From contig JAUHWG010000030.1 of NCBI GenBank assembly GCA_030424595.1, positions 1 through 64,000 of the forward strand: 64,000 bases of DNA, in the 5' to 3' direction. Each line of letters starts with the position of its first letter. The first letter of the stretch is position 1. This document shows positions 9,945 to 18,734 of this stretch, one piece after another. The stretch is from Polyangia bacterium (lineage in GTDB: Bacteria; Myxococcota_A; Polyangia; Nannocystales; Nannocystaceae). The notes under the pieces were generated by a model. It was given only the letters and a program-made list of their open reading frames with translations, was not told the origin of the DNA and made no database searches. Made by a program: the position numbers and the translations under genes.

Positions 9945-10646
9945 CTAGAGGACGTAGGGTTCGCCCGAGAAGCCGCGGGCCCTCAGCGCTTCGGCGCTCG
10001 GGAGGTAGGGGTTCTCGGACCCGTTCACCAAAGCGAGGTAGGCGCGCACGCTCTCCACGCGGCGGCTCACGTCGCTCGCCTCATCCGTGGTCATGTTCCC
10101 CAGATCACGGGGGACGACTTTCAAGATGTCGCCTTCTTCCCACACGTATAGGGATTGGAGCAACTTCAGATACTGTGCGAGGCTCTGCTCGAAGACGGCC
10201 GACCCGCCGAGGGCATGGCGGACCACATGCGCCAGACGCTCGACGTCGTCCGACCCACCGCGGAACCTGGAGTCGCTCTCGATGAAGAAGAGGCGCTCCT
10301 TGATGAATGCGTCGAACCCGGACGGGCCGAATCCCGCCTCTGTCCAGCTCTCGCTGTCCGGTCGCTGGAAGTAGTCGGCGTTGAGCATGGCCGCCCACTG
10401 GGCCTCGACCTGGTTCAGCACGTCGTCGCACTCCGGCCGGACCTCCCGCCAGTTCCAGTACAGCCACTCCACCGAGAAGAGCCCGACCGCGAAGTAGCAG
10501 TAGGGGTTCAGCGAATCCAGGATCTTCGAGATCCTGCCGGGCCGCCTCTCGGCGAACCCGTATGCCAGGTCTTCGCTCCACTCGAAGGGGAAGAGGCCGT
10601 CGAGGTCGTCGAGGATGTGCACCCAGTCCGGCTTGGACAGATTCAT
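9945..10646 (-). CDS. hypothetical protein, paralogue of the downstream gene
   Basis: A 233-residue acidic soluble protein starting MNLSKPDWVHILDDLDG. It shares with the following gene the central LFSVEWLYWNW region and the C-terminal NPYLPSAEALRARGFSGEPY motif, but is otherwise diverged. No known domain, signal peptide or membrane segment is seen. The two genes form a probable two-gene operon. An IS91-like transposase relic begins just upstream, which suggests the pair sits in an exchangeable spot. No function is assigned. Confidence 0.75.
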   Translation of the reverse strand: MNLSKPDWVHILDDLDGLFPFEWSEDLAYGFAERRPGRISKILDSLNPYCYFAVGLFSVEWLYWNWREVRPECDDVLNQVEAQWAAMLNADYFQRPDSESWTEAGFGPSGFDAFIKERLFFIESDSRFRGGSDDVERLAHVVRHALGGSAVFEQSLAQYLKLLQSLYVWEEGDILKVVPRDLGNMTTDEASDVSRRVESVRAYLALVNGSENPYLPSAEALRARGFSGEPYVL

Positions 10647-10739
10647 TGGGCCTCCGCCCAGTCGACAAGGCCGACCGGGCCGCGGATTGCATCATGGACT
10701 CACCGTGACTTCAAGGCGTCCCAGACGGATCCTCTCACG

Positions 10740-11060
10740 CCGACCCGCGAGCGGATGACCGCCGTCCTCGGCCGAGCGCACGAGGTCCTCGCCGCCGCGG
10801 GTCACGACGCTGACGACCTCGACCTCGACCCCGCGGCTTGCGTCCAGCATTCGCTGCGAGGCCCGCACCGAGCCGCCACCGCAGACGGTCACCGCCTATG
10901 GCCTGCGTCTGCACGCGGCCACGACCGTCGACGGCCGCGACCGGCGACGATCGGGGCGGTCTGTCGCTCCCTGCTCCGCCCGCGCTTCGCCGACGACGCT
11001 GTGGAGGCCCTGGCGGGCGTGTTGGGGGGAATCCCCGGCATCAACGCCCTCACCGCGCGC
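10740..11060 (+). pseudogene. frameshifted relic of an IS91-family-like transposase
   Basis: Three plus-strand segments in three different frames read as consecutive parts of one protein: MTAVLGRAHEVLAAAGHDAD from 10756, then TEPPPQTVTAYGLRLHAATT from about 10868, then LLRPRFADDAVEALAG to about 11030. The LHAATTVDGRDRR...LLRP pattern resembles the C-terminal half of IS91-type Y2 transposases (LHA..V...DR..LERLCRY.LRPP). Two frameshifts make it non-functional. A second fragment with the same first segment is at 62164-62250. The identification rests on motif memory, not a search. Confidence 0.5.
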
Positions 11061-11063
11061 GCG

Positions 11064-12509
11064 TCACTCGCTCGGGAGCGCGTCGAACTCGTAGCCCAGG
11101 GCGCGATAGTCGAAGAGCTCGTCGGCGCGGACCTGGTCGAAGACGAAGAGCGGCCCGCGGAAGTCGCCGTCGGGGTAGCCGGGGTTGCCGGCGTCGATCA
11201 TCCGCGCGGCCTCGCCCGAGCTGAGGTTCGCCTCTTGCCAGGCCGCCCACATCCGGTCGACGTTGTTGTGGTGGAGGAAGAACATCGGATCGTTGGGCGT
11301 GGAGTTGATCGTCATGTCACCGCCGATCCACTCGTGCCCGCGGCCGTGGAGCGTGCAGCCGGCGGCGACGCAGATCGGATCGACGTCGCTGTTGTTGAAC
11401 CCCTCGAGGTACTGGCGGAACGAGACGTCCTCCTCGGTGTAGCAGCTGTCGTAGGGGGGCGCGTCGTAGACCTGGCGGGCGAAGATCCCGGCGATCTCGG
11501 CCGCGTCTGGGGGTCCGGTGACCGAGTCGCTGCAGCCGACCGCGCGGACTAGGGGCCTCGCTCCGCAGACCAGCCCGGCGCCCGTGAAGTTCATCAACCC
11601 GCCGACCGAGTAGACGTTCGCCGTGAAGCCGCTCTCGGTGAGATAGCCCTCCACGGTGTGCGTGGCCTCGTCGCAGCCGCCTGGGCCGCCGAGGTAGTCG
11701 GGCTCGAAGAGGGGCGCGCAGGTGTTCGCGTCGCCGTCCTCCCAGCAGTCGTTCCAGTCCCAGTAGGGGAGGGCGAAGTCGGGGTCGCCGATCGCCTCGG
11801 CCATGTCGGCCTCGAGGCGGAGGAGGATGTAGCGGTGCCAGGGGAGGAAGTGCGGCGCCATGTGGGCCATCCGCTCCATCGGCATCTGGTCGGGGGAGCG
11901 CATCGACACGAAGGCGTTGATGTGGGCCTCGACGTAGAAGTCGTAGAGGTTCTTGGCGTAGGGCGCTTGGCCGAGCTCTGGCACCTCGCAGAAGCTGTTG
12001 TAGTCGGCCCGCGCAGATCCGGGGTCGCCGCTGTCGACGGTGATCGACTTGAGGGCGAGGAAGGCGTCGATCACCTGCTGCTTGCCGGCGGCGTCGAGGC
12101 TCGACCAGGAGCGGCGGATCCGAGGGGTGTTCGGCGGGTCCATCGGGATCCCCCAGCGCGGCGCCCCGGCGACCCCGGGCACGGCGTAGCTCTCGTCGAC
12201 GTCGACGAGGGTGCCGAGCTGCTGGCAGATCATCTCGTGGACCGGATCGACAGCGCCGGTGTCGGTCGTCCCCTCGGTGTCGGTCGTGGCCTCGGTCGTG
12301 CTCGCGGGCTCCGTCGCGGACGCGGACTCGGTCTCGCCGGTGGTCGTGGTCGTGGTCGAGGTGTCCGCGTCGGTATCGGTCGACGTCGTCGTCGCGGTCG
12401 CGGTCGCGGTTTCGCTCGCCGTCGCGTCGGTGTCGGCCGGGTCTCCGCTGCACGCCCCGAGGAGCACGAGCGCGGCGGTGAAGGAGGTTTGTCTCGTCCA
12501 ACTGCTCAT
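11064..12509 (-). CDS. tyrosinase-family copper protein, lipoprotein
   Basis: The 481-residue protein starts MSSWTRQTSF; a lipobox LGAC puts the lipidated cysteine at about residue 20, followed by a long Thr/Ser/Asp linker. The CuA site is visible in EAHINAF with HMAPHFLPWHRYILLRLE, and the CuB site in LHGRGHEWIGGD and NDPMFFLHHNNVDRMW, so six candidate copper-binding histidines are present. The family hydroxylates phenols and oxidises catechols. The lipid anchor and linker suggest an extracytoplasmic enzyme held at a membrane. It is divergent from a LysR-type gene across 109 bp, the usual arrangement for a regulator and its target. The in-frame extension upstream to 12791 runs antisense into the LysR gene and is not coding. 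Confidence 0.93.
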   Translation of the reverse strand: MSSWTRQTSFTAALVLLGACSGDPADTDATASETATATATTTSTDTDADTSTTTTTTGETESASATEPASTTEATTDTEGTTDTGAVDPVHEMICQQLGTLVDVDESYAVPGVAGAPRWGIPMDPPNTPRIRRSWSSLDAAGKQQVIDAFLALKSITVDSGDPGSARADYNSFCEVPELGQAPYAKNLYDFYVEAHINAFVSMRSPDQMPMERMAHMAPHFLPWHRYILLRLEADMAEAIGDPDFALPYWDWNDCWEDGDANTCAPLFEPDYLGGPGGCDEATHTVEGYLTESGFTANVYSVGGLMNFTGAGLVCGARPLVRAVGCSDSVTGPPDAAEIAGIFARQVYDAPPYDSCYTEEDVSFRQYLEGFNNSDVDPICVAAGCTLHGRGHEWIGGDMTINSTPNDPMFFLHHNNVDRMWAAWQEANLSSGEAARMIDAGNPGYPDGDFRGPLFVFDQVRADELFDYRALGYEFDALPSE

Positions 12510-12618
12510 GGGGCCACTTTGGGGCCACCGCGCGCGATCTTCGACGGCGGCGACGGCCATCGTCGACGCACTTTCTGGCCACGGTCGCGGTGTTGGATAC
12601 TGGGCGGTGCGGCGAACG

Positions 12619-13512
12619 ATGGACCTTGAACGAATCAGCGCCCTCGTCGGCTTCCAGGAGCACGGCAACATCTCGAAGGCGGCGGCGTCGCTGGGGGTGA
12701 GCAAGAAGACGCTCCGGAGTCGACTCGCGGCGCTCGAGCGCGTGATCGGGGCGCCTCTGCTCCGTCGCAGCGGTCGCTCGCTGGTTCTCACCCCGGCGGG
12801 CGTCGAGCTGGCTCAAGGCGGACGCGGCCTGCTCCGCGAGGCCGAGGCGGCGCTCGAGTGGGTGGCGAACCAAGGTGAGGAGCTCGCCGGGAGCTTCCGT
12901 GTGGCGATCCCGCTCGGCCTCCCGCCGGCGCTCCTGGTCATGGTGCTCGGTCACGGGCACGCGCGCTTCCCCAAGCTCCGCTCGAAGATCTATCCGGTCG
13001 CGCGCCCCCTCGCGCTCCTCCCCGACGAGGCGGACATCGCCCTGACCTTTGAGCCGCGGCCCGAGGAGGGCCCGTGGCTGAGCGCGCGCCTCGCCGAGGG
13101 GGTCGAGGGGCTCTTCGCCTCGAAGGACTACCTCGCCCGCGAAGGGATCCCGGAGCGAGTCGAGGACCTCCACGACCACCGGCTCTTCTCGTGGATGCCG
13201 CCGGGTCGCACCCCGGAGGTGTGGCCGCTGCGCGACGGAGGATCGTTCATCGCCTCGCTCTCGCACTGCTCGCCGGATATGGGGCTGATCCGGCACTGCG
13301 TTCTCGCGGGCCTCGGGATCGGCCGCTTCCCGACCGGCGAGATCCCGAACCCAGAGCTCCCGCCTGGCGCGCTCGTGCCGGTGCTCCCGGAGCTCGTGCG
13401 CCAGCGGGTCGAGATCCGCGCCGTGCTCCCCGACACCCCCCGGATGCGACGCCCCTTCCTGACCTTCTTCGGCAACCTCCGCGAGGGCGTCAAGGCGCTG
13501 CCCAATGGCTGA
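12619..13512 (+). CDS. LysR-type transcriptional regulator
   Basis: The 297-residue protein starts MDLERISALVGFQEHGNISK and has the N-terminal winged helix of LysR proteins (AAASLGVSKKTLRSRLAALE, then LTPAGVELA) and a C-terminal ligand-binding domain of the usual length. It is divergent from the tyrosinase gene and probably controls it; LysR regulators normally act on the adjacent divergent gene. A GTG at 12607 is an alternative start. Its last codons overlap the next LysR-like HTH gene by 8 bp, which implies translational coupling. Confidence 0.9.
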   Translation: MDLERISALVGFQEHGNISKAAASLGVSKKTLRSRLAALERVIGAPLLRRSGRSLVLTPAGVELAQGGRGLLREAEAALEWVANQGEELAGSFRVAIPLGLPPALLVMVLGHGHARFPKLRSKIYPVARPLALLPDEADIALTFEPRPEEGPWLSARLAEGVEGLFASKDYLAREGIPERVEDLHDHRLFSWMPPGRTPEVWPLRDGGSFIASLSHCSPDMGLIRHCVLAGLGIGRFPTGEIPNPELPPGALVPVLPELVRQRVEIRAVLPDTPRMRRPFLTFFGNLREGVKALPNG

Positions 13513-13780
13513 TCTTGACGAGCTCCGGGCCTTCCTCGCGATCGTCGAGCATGGCAGCGTCAAGGCAGCCGCCGACGCCTTGGGGATCCCGCGCTCGACC
13601 CTGCGGCGACGGATCGACGCCCTCGAGCAGCGGGTCGGGGCGCCGCTTCTCTGGGCCGACTCCCGCGGCTCTCGCCTGAGCCCGAAGGGGCGGCTGATGA
13701 TCGACGAGGCCGAGGCGCTCCTCGCCTCCCACGCGGCGCTCCTCGAGCGCGTGCGTCGAGTCGGCCGAGAGCCTGGGTAG
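13505..13780 (+). CDS. stand-alone LysR-type HTH protein lacking an effector domain
   Basis: A 91-residue protein starting MADLDELRAFLAIVEHGSVK, with a complete LysR winged-helix domain and the linker-helix start (LLASHAALLERVRRV), then a stop where a ligand-binding domain should begin. Nothing resembling the missing domain is seen in any frame between 13781 and 14005. It overlaps the preceding full-length LysR gene by 8 bp. It may be a truncated gene, or a small HTH partner that dimerises with, or competes against, the neighbour. Confidence 0.75.
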   Translation: MADLDELRAFLAIVEHGSVKAAADALGIPRSTLRRRIDALEQRVGAPLLWADSRGSRLSPKGRLMIDEAEALLASHAALLERVRRVGREPG

Positions 13781-14005
13781 GAGGTTCTCGGAGCCGGGTT
13801 GACTGGGGCCGGCGGCTGCCGACGCGCGGTGAGGTCCCCCGCGCTCCCTCCGTCGATTACCTACTGGCGCCAAAGGTAATACGTATACGCGGTCCTCCGC
13901 GGTGCGTCGTCCGCTCAAAGCGAGCGGCTCGCCGCTGCGTGTAGGCCTGCCTTTGGATCAGCTGCTTCCACTGCTCCGGTCCTCTGCGAGCAGGTCGTAG
14001 AGCGC

Positions 14006-15580
14006 CTAGAGAGCTTGAGCCAGGAGGTCCGAGCGCGGCGTGCGGGCGATGGTCTCCGCCAGCGGATCTGTGACAAGCGGCTGAGATCGGCGGGGAGTTC
14101 TTAGCGACAGGTGTGACACGCTCGCGCCGAGCCCCTCTCTAGACACCGCGTCGGCGCGGAGGCTCCTCGCGAACCTGTCGCGGAGGGACCGGGCGGACGA
14201 CGGCCGCTCCGCCGGATCCTTGCGGAGACAGAGCATCACACACTCGCTCAGGGCGGCCGGGAGAGGCTGGGTCGCGACCTCGAAGATCGGTCGCGGATCC
14301 GTCGCGAGGTGGTGGTACATCAGCTCGCCCACGTTGGCGCCGGGGAAGAGGCGCTGACCGGAGAGGAGGAAGTAGGCGACCGCGCCGACCGAGTAGAGGT
14401 CAGCGCGCTCATCGATCGTCGCCGACCCGCGGACCTGCTCCGGCGCCATATAGTGCGGGGTCCCGACGATCGTGCCGGCGATGCTCGCGTCCGACTCGCC
14501 GAGGAGCTCCTTGACGAGGCCGAAGTCCACGACCTTGAGGACATCCTCGAGCCCCCCGCGCTCGCCGACGATGAGGTTCCCCGGCTTGATATCGCGGTGG
14601 ATGATCCGCTGGTCGTGCGCCTCCGCCAACGCCGAGAGGAGCTGCTCCATGAGGTGGACCGTCCGCGCCGGTGTCAGCGGCCCCTCGTCGGCGATGAGCT
14701 GATCGAGGTTCTTCCCCTCGAGATACTCCATCGCGTAGAAGAAGTCGCCGGCGGCCGTCCGACCGTAGTCGTAGATCGCGACGGTGTTGGGGTGGGTGAG
14801 CTGGCAGGTGCGCTGGACCTCCCGCTCAAAGCGACGGACGAGCTGGTCGTCGGCCCGCTCGGCTCGGAGCACCTTCACCGCGGTAGGACGCTGGAGGAGC
14901 GCGTGCTTGGCGAGGAACACCTCCCCCATCGAGCCGGCGCCGATCCTGCCGACGATCTCGTACTGGCCGAGGGCATGAGCCCGCCGCACACGATCGCGGA
15001 GCCCGTAGAGCACGCGCGAGGCGAAGGTCGACACGGCGATCCCGATCCCCGACCAGATCGCGAGAGAGACGATCGTCAGCGCCGAACTCGCCTCGGCCTC
15101 GCCCATCAGCGACACGACGCCGATGAAGGTGATCAGAGCGCCGACGACCGAGAGGATGAGCGTGCGCCGGCCGGTGCTCGGCAGGAGGAGCGCCCGGAGA
15201 AACGAGAGCGTCAGGAACCCAGCCGCCGCCTCGGAGCTCGGGCCCGCGCTGCCGGCGATCGTGATGGCGTGGGGGAGCACGGCCATGATCGTGTAGATCA
15301 CGAGGGTCAAGCAGACGTCGATGAGGAGCAGGTGACGGTAGCGCAAGCGCGTCCGCGAGCAGAGCCAAGCGACCGCGATCATGGCCAGCGTAGGCGCAGC
15401 CTGCAGGGCGTACCCGGACCCCACGAGCTCCGCGCTGATGGAGTCCGACATCGCCAGGAGGAGGGCGTACGAGATCACAAGAGCGACCGCGCCGAGGAGC
15501 CCGCCGACCTTGCCTAGCAAGGCGAGACGCGACTGGAGAAACCTGCGCTCGTTGAGGGTCTCGCCCCGGCTGGAGTTCAT
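14006..15580 (-). CDS. membrane Ser/Thr protein kinase with N-terminal multi-span region
   Basis: From ATG 15580 the protein is 524 residues; an in-frame ATG at 15628 would add 16. The first about 190 residues contain several hydrophobic segments (VALVISYALLLAM, TLAMIAVAWL, LLLIDVCLTLVIYTIMAVL and others). The kinase domain follows, with the glycine loop GAGSMGEVF, VAIK-type lysine in TAVKVL, HRDIKPGN catalytic loop, DFG as VVDFGLVKE, and the PHYMAPEQVRG segment. It is a Hanks-type kinase. Placing the membrane region before the kinase reverses the common PknB order. The C-terminal tail is basic and Ser/Arg-rich. Substrates are unknown. Confidence 0.93.
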   Translation of the reverse strand: MNSSRGETLNERRFLQSRLALLGKVGGLLGAVALVISYALLLAMSDSISAELVGSGYALQAAPTLAMIAVAWLCSRTRLRYRHLLLIDVCLTLVIYTIMAVLPHAITIAGSAGPSSEAAAGFLTLSFLRALLLPSTGRRTLILSVVGALITFIGVVSLMGEAEASSALTIVSLAIWSGIGIAVSTFASRVLYGLRDRVRRAHALGQYEIVGRIGAGSMGEVFLAKHALLQRPTAVKVLRAERADDQLVRRFEREVQRTCQLTHPNTVAIYDYGRTAAGDFFYAMEYLEGKNLDQLIADEGPLTPARTVHLMEQLLSALAEAHDQRIIHRDIKPGNLIVGERGGLEDVLKVVDFGLVKELLGESDASIAGTIVGTPHYMAPEQVRGSATIDERADLYSVGAVAYFLLSGQRLFPGANVGELMYHHLATDPRPIFEVATQPLPAALSECVMLCLRKDPAERPSSARSLRDRFARSLRADAVSREGLGASVSHLSLRTPRRSQPLVTDPLAETIARTPRSDLLAQAL

Positions 15581-15894
15581 CCTCGGTATGTGGTGGGCGT
15601 AGGGGTCGGCGCTCGAGCGAAATGGCATGCCGAGGATGTGTTGCAGTTATCGTGCCCGCCTCTCGCGGCGCAGGACGGCCTTGTCGACGGCCATCCCCTG
15701 GCCTCTGCTGGCCGGCCTCTGCTGGCCGGCCAAGCGTGCCGGCACGTCGCCGCGGCACGGCCGCTCGGCGTCAACAAAGGACGGTGCGGGCGCTTCGACC
15801 GACGATGCGCTGCTCGGGCGAGCGAGGGGCGACGGGGGGACCGGCGCCGCGAGGGCCCCGCCTCGTCAGCCCTCGCCCGCCCGCCGACAGCCCC
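15581..15894. repeat. intergenic region with a partial copy of dispersed repeat A
   Basis: No gene is supported. Around 15700-15735 the segment CTGGCCTCTGCTGGCCGGC is partly duplicated. At 15813-15900 there is a shortened version of dispersed repeat A: the GCTCGGGCGAGCGAGGGGCG block is joined directly to the CCCGCCTCGTC...CCCTCGCCCGCCCGCC block, with about 90 bp missing compared with the copy at 383-703. Confidence 0.6.
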
Positions 15895-16380
15895 CTAGAG
15901 GCGCTCGCCGAGCGCCCACGCGCGCGCGAGCAGGGTCTCGAGGTCGGCGTCGCCTTGGTTTGTGAAGATCAGCGCCCCGACCTTGCTCTGCGGGTGAAAG
16001 GCCATGATCGTCGCGACCCCCTCTTCGCCGCCATCATGACCCCATAGGCCCTCGTCCTCGTCCATCAGGAACATGTGCAGGCCGACGGTCGCGTCGATCT
16101 CGGGGATCTGCGGGGTGCGCATGAGCTCGACCGTGCTGGCGCCGAGGAGCTGGTGTCCGTTGGCGACTCCGTCGTCGGCGAAGGCGGTGAGGAGGCGGTG
16201 CATATCGCGGGTGGTCGACCGCAGCCCACCGTTGGGATAGTCGGTGAACGTGGTGCGCCAGCTCTCGGCGTCGCAGCTCACGGGGCTCTCGTCGCCGCGG
16301 CCGGTGGCGATCAGGGTCGTCGACCGCGCCCGTGAGGTGTCCGCCTGAGCGCGGGTGTTGTCCCCGGTTGAACTTGGCTA
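15895..16380 (-). pseudogene. C-terminal remnant of a beta-lactamase-like serine hydrolase
   Basis: The frame encodes TDYPNGGLRSTTRDMHRLL, a LMRTPQIP segment and WGHDGGEEGVATIMAFHP then GALIFTNQGD, which match the C-terminal half of the class C beta-lactamase / DD-peptidase fold (YPNGGLxST and HDGG, in place of the HTG/HxG motif). The frame continues to a stop near 16381, and no SxxK or YxN catalytic block is present. A start at 16281 would give only 128 residues, against 350 or more in the family. The 5' part appears lost; its 3' end abuts a piece of dispersed repeat A. Confidence 0.65.
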
Positions 16381-16390
16381 GAGTGCGGCG

Positions 16391-17098
16391 ATGGCCCACC
16401 TGTGGATCGCGGAGTTGCAGGCCTCGAGCCTAGTGCGGACAGGCACCCCGGAGTCGGTCGAGGGGAGCCTGGAGCTCCTCCTCGACGACCGCGAGGTCTT
16501 CTCGGCGGTCGCCCGCCGCCTCGGCCTCGGCGAAGAGACTCCGGGCGGCGAGCTCGAGCTCAGCCGATGGTTGAGCTCGCTCGAGCGACCGCCCAGCGCT
16601 GCTCTGCGCGCTGAGGTGATGGCGCTCGTGGGCCTGCCTGCCCCGGCCTACGAGCTCTTCCAGCGCTCCCCCTGCGAGCTTCCGGCGGCGTCGATGGAGC
16701 GGGGCGCGTGGTACTGGATGTTGCATGGCCTGCTCGCGCCGCCGGAGGAGCAGATCTGGGCGTCGGCGCTGACTCTGCGCATCACAGCCTTCGGCGACAA
16801 CGGCCCGCCCTTGCTCGAGATCGCGGCGCCGAGCACCTTCGCCCTGCGGCTGATGGTCGAGCTCGGGGTCGCGGCCGGGGGGGAGCGCGAGGCCGGTCCT
16901 ATCGTCGACTACTTCCGCGAGCGCGGCGACGCGTGGCCGGAGATCGCCGGGAGCGAGGACGACGCCGAGGGGATCGTCTGGGCTGCGAGCATCACCCCGG
17001 CGGCGGGGCCCGAGCCGGCGTGGACGGTAGAGGCGACGATCCACCCGCACTGGCTGCCGGCGATCACCCACCTGCCCTTTCGCAGCTGGGCCTATTGA
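16391..17098 (+). CDS. hypothetical protein
   Basis: A 235-residue soluble protein starting MAHLWIAELQASSLVRTG. It shows strong codon bias for coding, no signal peptide or membrane segments, and no domain I recognise. The N-terminal half is helical and Leu/Glu-rich; the C-terminal part is strand-rich with Trp and Pro (WTVEATIHPHWLP). Its stop overlaps the convergent carotenoid oxygenase gene by 7 bp. It starts just beyond the serine-hydrolase relic. Function unknown. Confidence 0.7.
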   Translation: MAHLWIAELQASSLVRTGTPESVEGSLELLLDDREVFSAVARRLGLGEETPGGELELSRWLSSLERPPSAALRAEVMALVGLPAPAYELFQRSPCELPAASMERGAWYWMLHGLLAPPEEQIWASALTLRITAFGDNGPPLLEIAAPSTFALRLMVELGVAAGGEREAGPIVDYFRERGDAWPEIAGSEDDAEGIVWAASITPAAGPEPAWTVEATIHPHWLPAITHLPFRSWAY

Positions 17099-18543
17099 GC
17101 GGTCAGAGCCGGCTCCGCGGACGCGACCCAGTTGCCGTGGAAGCCGAAGGGCATGACGTGCGGCAGCGGGATCCGGGCGATCGCCCCCGAGGGCAGGTCG
17201 GCGCCGTCGAAGATCTGCAGCTCGCTCCTGTCCGCGGCCGCGTTGAGGACGACGCTGAGGAGCCAGGCGTCGCGCTCCGAGGTCGCCCCGGCCTTGGCCA
17301 CCGGCACACACTCGCCGGCCCACTCGTTCTCCACGAGGGGGGCCCGGGTCAGCTCGCCGGTGTCGACGTCGAAGGCGCTCGGCCGCCGCGGCAGGCCGCG
17401 GGGATCGTCCCAGGTGAGCCCGTAGATGATCCGGTGGCGCTGGGTGATCCGATCGTCGAGCACCCGCGGGAACTCAAAGCTGTGCCGGAGGAGCGTGCTC
17501 GATCGGACAGGTCGACCGCCGCGATCGATCCGGAGGCGGCGGATCTGCCCCGAGGTGCCGGTCTGGATCGGCCCCCGCATCACCTCGAAGGCGATCGAGA
17601 GGAAGCCGTCGTCCTCGTAGGCGCAGAGGTCGACGACCACCTCGCCCCGCTCGGGATCGTCGTAGGCGTTGGCGATGTGGAAGCAGAGGAAGGGGTCGGC
17701 GCGGTGCCAGTGGGCGTGGCCGCTCTCGCGATCGATGATGCCGACGTAGACCCCGAGCTCGGGCTTGTAGCGCAGCGCCTCGCCGAAGCTGGTCTGGCCG
17801 AACATCAGCGCGAGGGGGATCGTCGGCGTGACCATCGGCGTGGCGACGACGACGATCGAGCTCGCGGTCAGGGCGAAGTCGTGGATGAGCGCGGGGAAGG
17901 GGAGGGCGACGGTCGCCGTCCGGATCGCCGCGCCGCCCGGGGGCCAGCGGTAGAAGTGCAGGGTCGGCTGACGGCCGAAGCTGGAGCCGAAGTTCCACAG
18001 CTCGCCGGTGCTCGGGTCGACGCAGGGGTGGGCGGAGAAGGTCGCGTCGCTCTCCGCCAAGGCCCCGCCGAGCGCCTCCTCGCCGATCGTCGAGAGGTCG
18101 GCGGGGTCGAGGTGCCAGGGGCGGCCGCCTTCGCAGAGCGCGAGGAGCTTGCCGTCGTGGACGATGACGTTGGTGTTGGCGGGGTTGCGCCGGATCTTCC
18201 GCCGGCGAAAGCGGTTGAGCGCGCCGCCTGGGGCCGGGGTCCCGTAGGATCCGTAGAGGCGGCGGCGGGCGGCGTCCTCCTCGACGTGGGCGGTGTGCTG
18301 GACGAAGCGGTTGCGATAGCGGGGCGGACCGTCGCCGAGCTCGATCGCGTGGACCATGCCGTCGCCGTCGAACCAGTGGGCGAGGCGGTCGCCGTAGATG
18401 TCGTGGCGGGCCGGGCCTATCCGGTAGAGGGTGCCGCGGAGCTCGGGCGGGACCTGGCCCTCGGCCGTGAGCTCGGCCGGCTCCCCGCGCTCGCGCTCGA
18501 GGGAGTAAAAACCGCGGAGATAGCCAGTGCTGGGTGTGTCCAT
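17092..18543 (-). CDS. carotenoid cleavage oxygenase family protein
   Basis: The 483-residue protein begins MDTPSTGYLRGFYSLERE and has the RPE65/carotenoid oxygenase layout: GTLYRIGPA near the N-terminus, WFDGDGMVHAIEL, and four iron-binding histidine contexts, FSAHP, LIHDF, CFHIANAYDD and GFHGNW. These enzymes are non-haem Fe(II) beta-propellers that cleave double bonds of carotenoids or related lipids. Substrate cannot be predicted. It is divergent from ftsZ across 191 bp and overlaps the hypothetical gene at its 3' end. No carotenoid synthesis genes lie nearby. Confidence 0.92.
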   Translation of the reverse strand: MDTPSTGYLRGFYSLERERGEPAELTAEGQVPPELRGTLYRIGPARHDIYGDRLAHWFDGDGMVHAIELGDGPPRYRNRFVQHTAHVEEDAARRRLYGSYGTPAPGGALNRFRRRKIRRNPANTNVIVHDGKLLALCEGGRPWHLDPADLSTIGEEALGGALAESDATFSAHPCVDPSTGELWNFGSSFGRQPTLHFYRWPPGGAAIRTATVALPFPALIHDFALTASSIVVVATPMVTPTIPLALMFGQTSFGEALRYKPELGVYVGIIDRESGHAHWHRADPFLCFHIANAYDDPERGEVVVDLCAYEDDGFLSIAFEVMRGPIQTGTSGQIRRLRIDRGGRPVRSSTLLRHSFEFPRVLDDRITQRHRIIYGLTWDDPRGLPRRPSAFDVDTGELTRAPLVENEWAGECVPVAKAGATSERDAWLLSVVLNAAADRSELQIFDGADLPSGAIARIPLPHVMPFGFHGNWVASAEPALTAQ

Positions 18544-18610
18544 GGGGGCTGGCTGAGGATAACGGCGGGGACGAAGGGCGGCGGCGGCATGTTCCGCTCA
18601 GCTTGATGTA

Positions 18611-18640
18611 GGACACCGTCGCACACCGTCGCACACCGCT
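18611..18640 (+). repeat. three 10-bp units in the carotenoid oxygenase / ftsZ intergenic region
   Basis: Three consecutive 10-bp units of consensus GCACACCGTC (first GGACACCGTC, third ending GCT) lie between the two divergent genes, followed by an AT-rich patch with seven T at about 18661-18667. The rest of the 191-bp gap carries the ftsZ ribosome site AAGGGA at about 18719. Confidence 0.8.
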
Positions 18641-18734
18641 CTAGCTGCGGAAATTCTCATTTTTTTGCTCGCCGGATCCGCGTCGCGTAATGCGGTCCTC
18701 GGAGCACAGCTAGACAAGAAGGGATCAGCACGAC

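Noticed and set aside
11317..13563. 748-residue minus-strand frame across tyrosinase and LysR genes
   Set aside because: Arg/Pro-rich shadow frame in high-GC DNA, overlapping two genes with clear domains.
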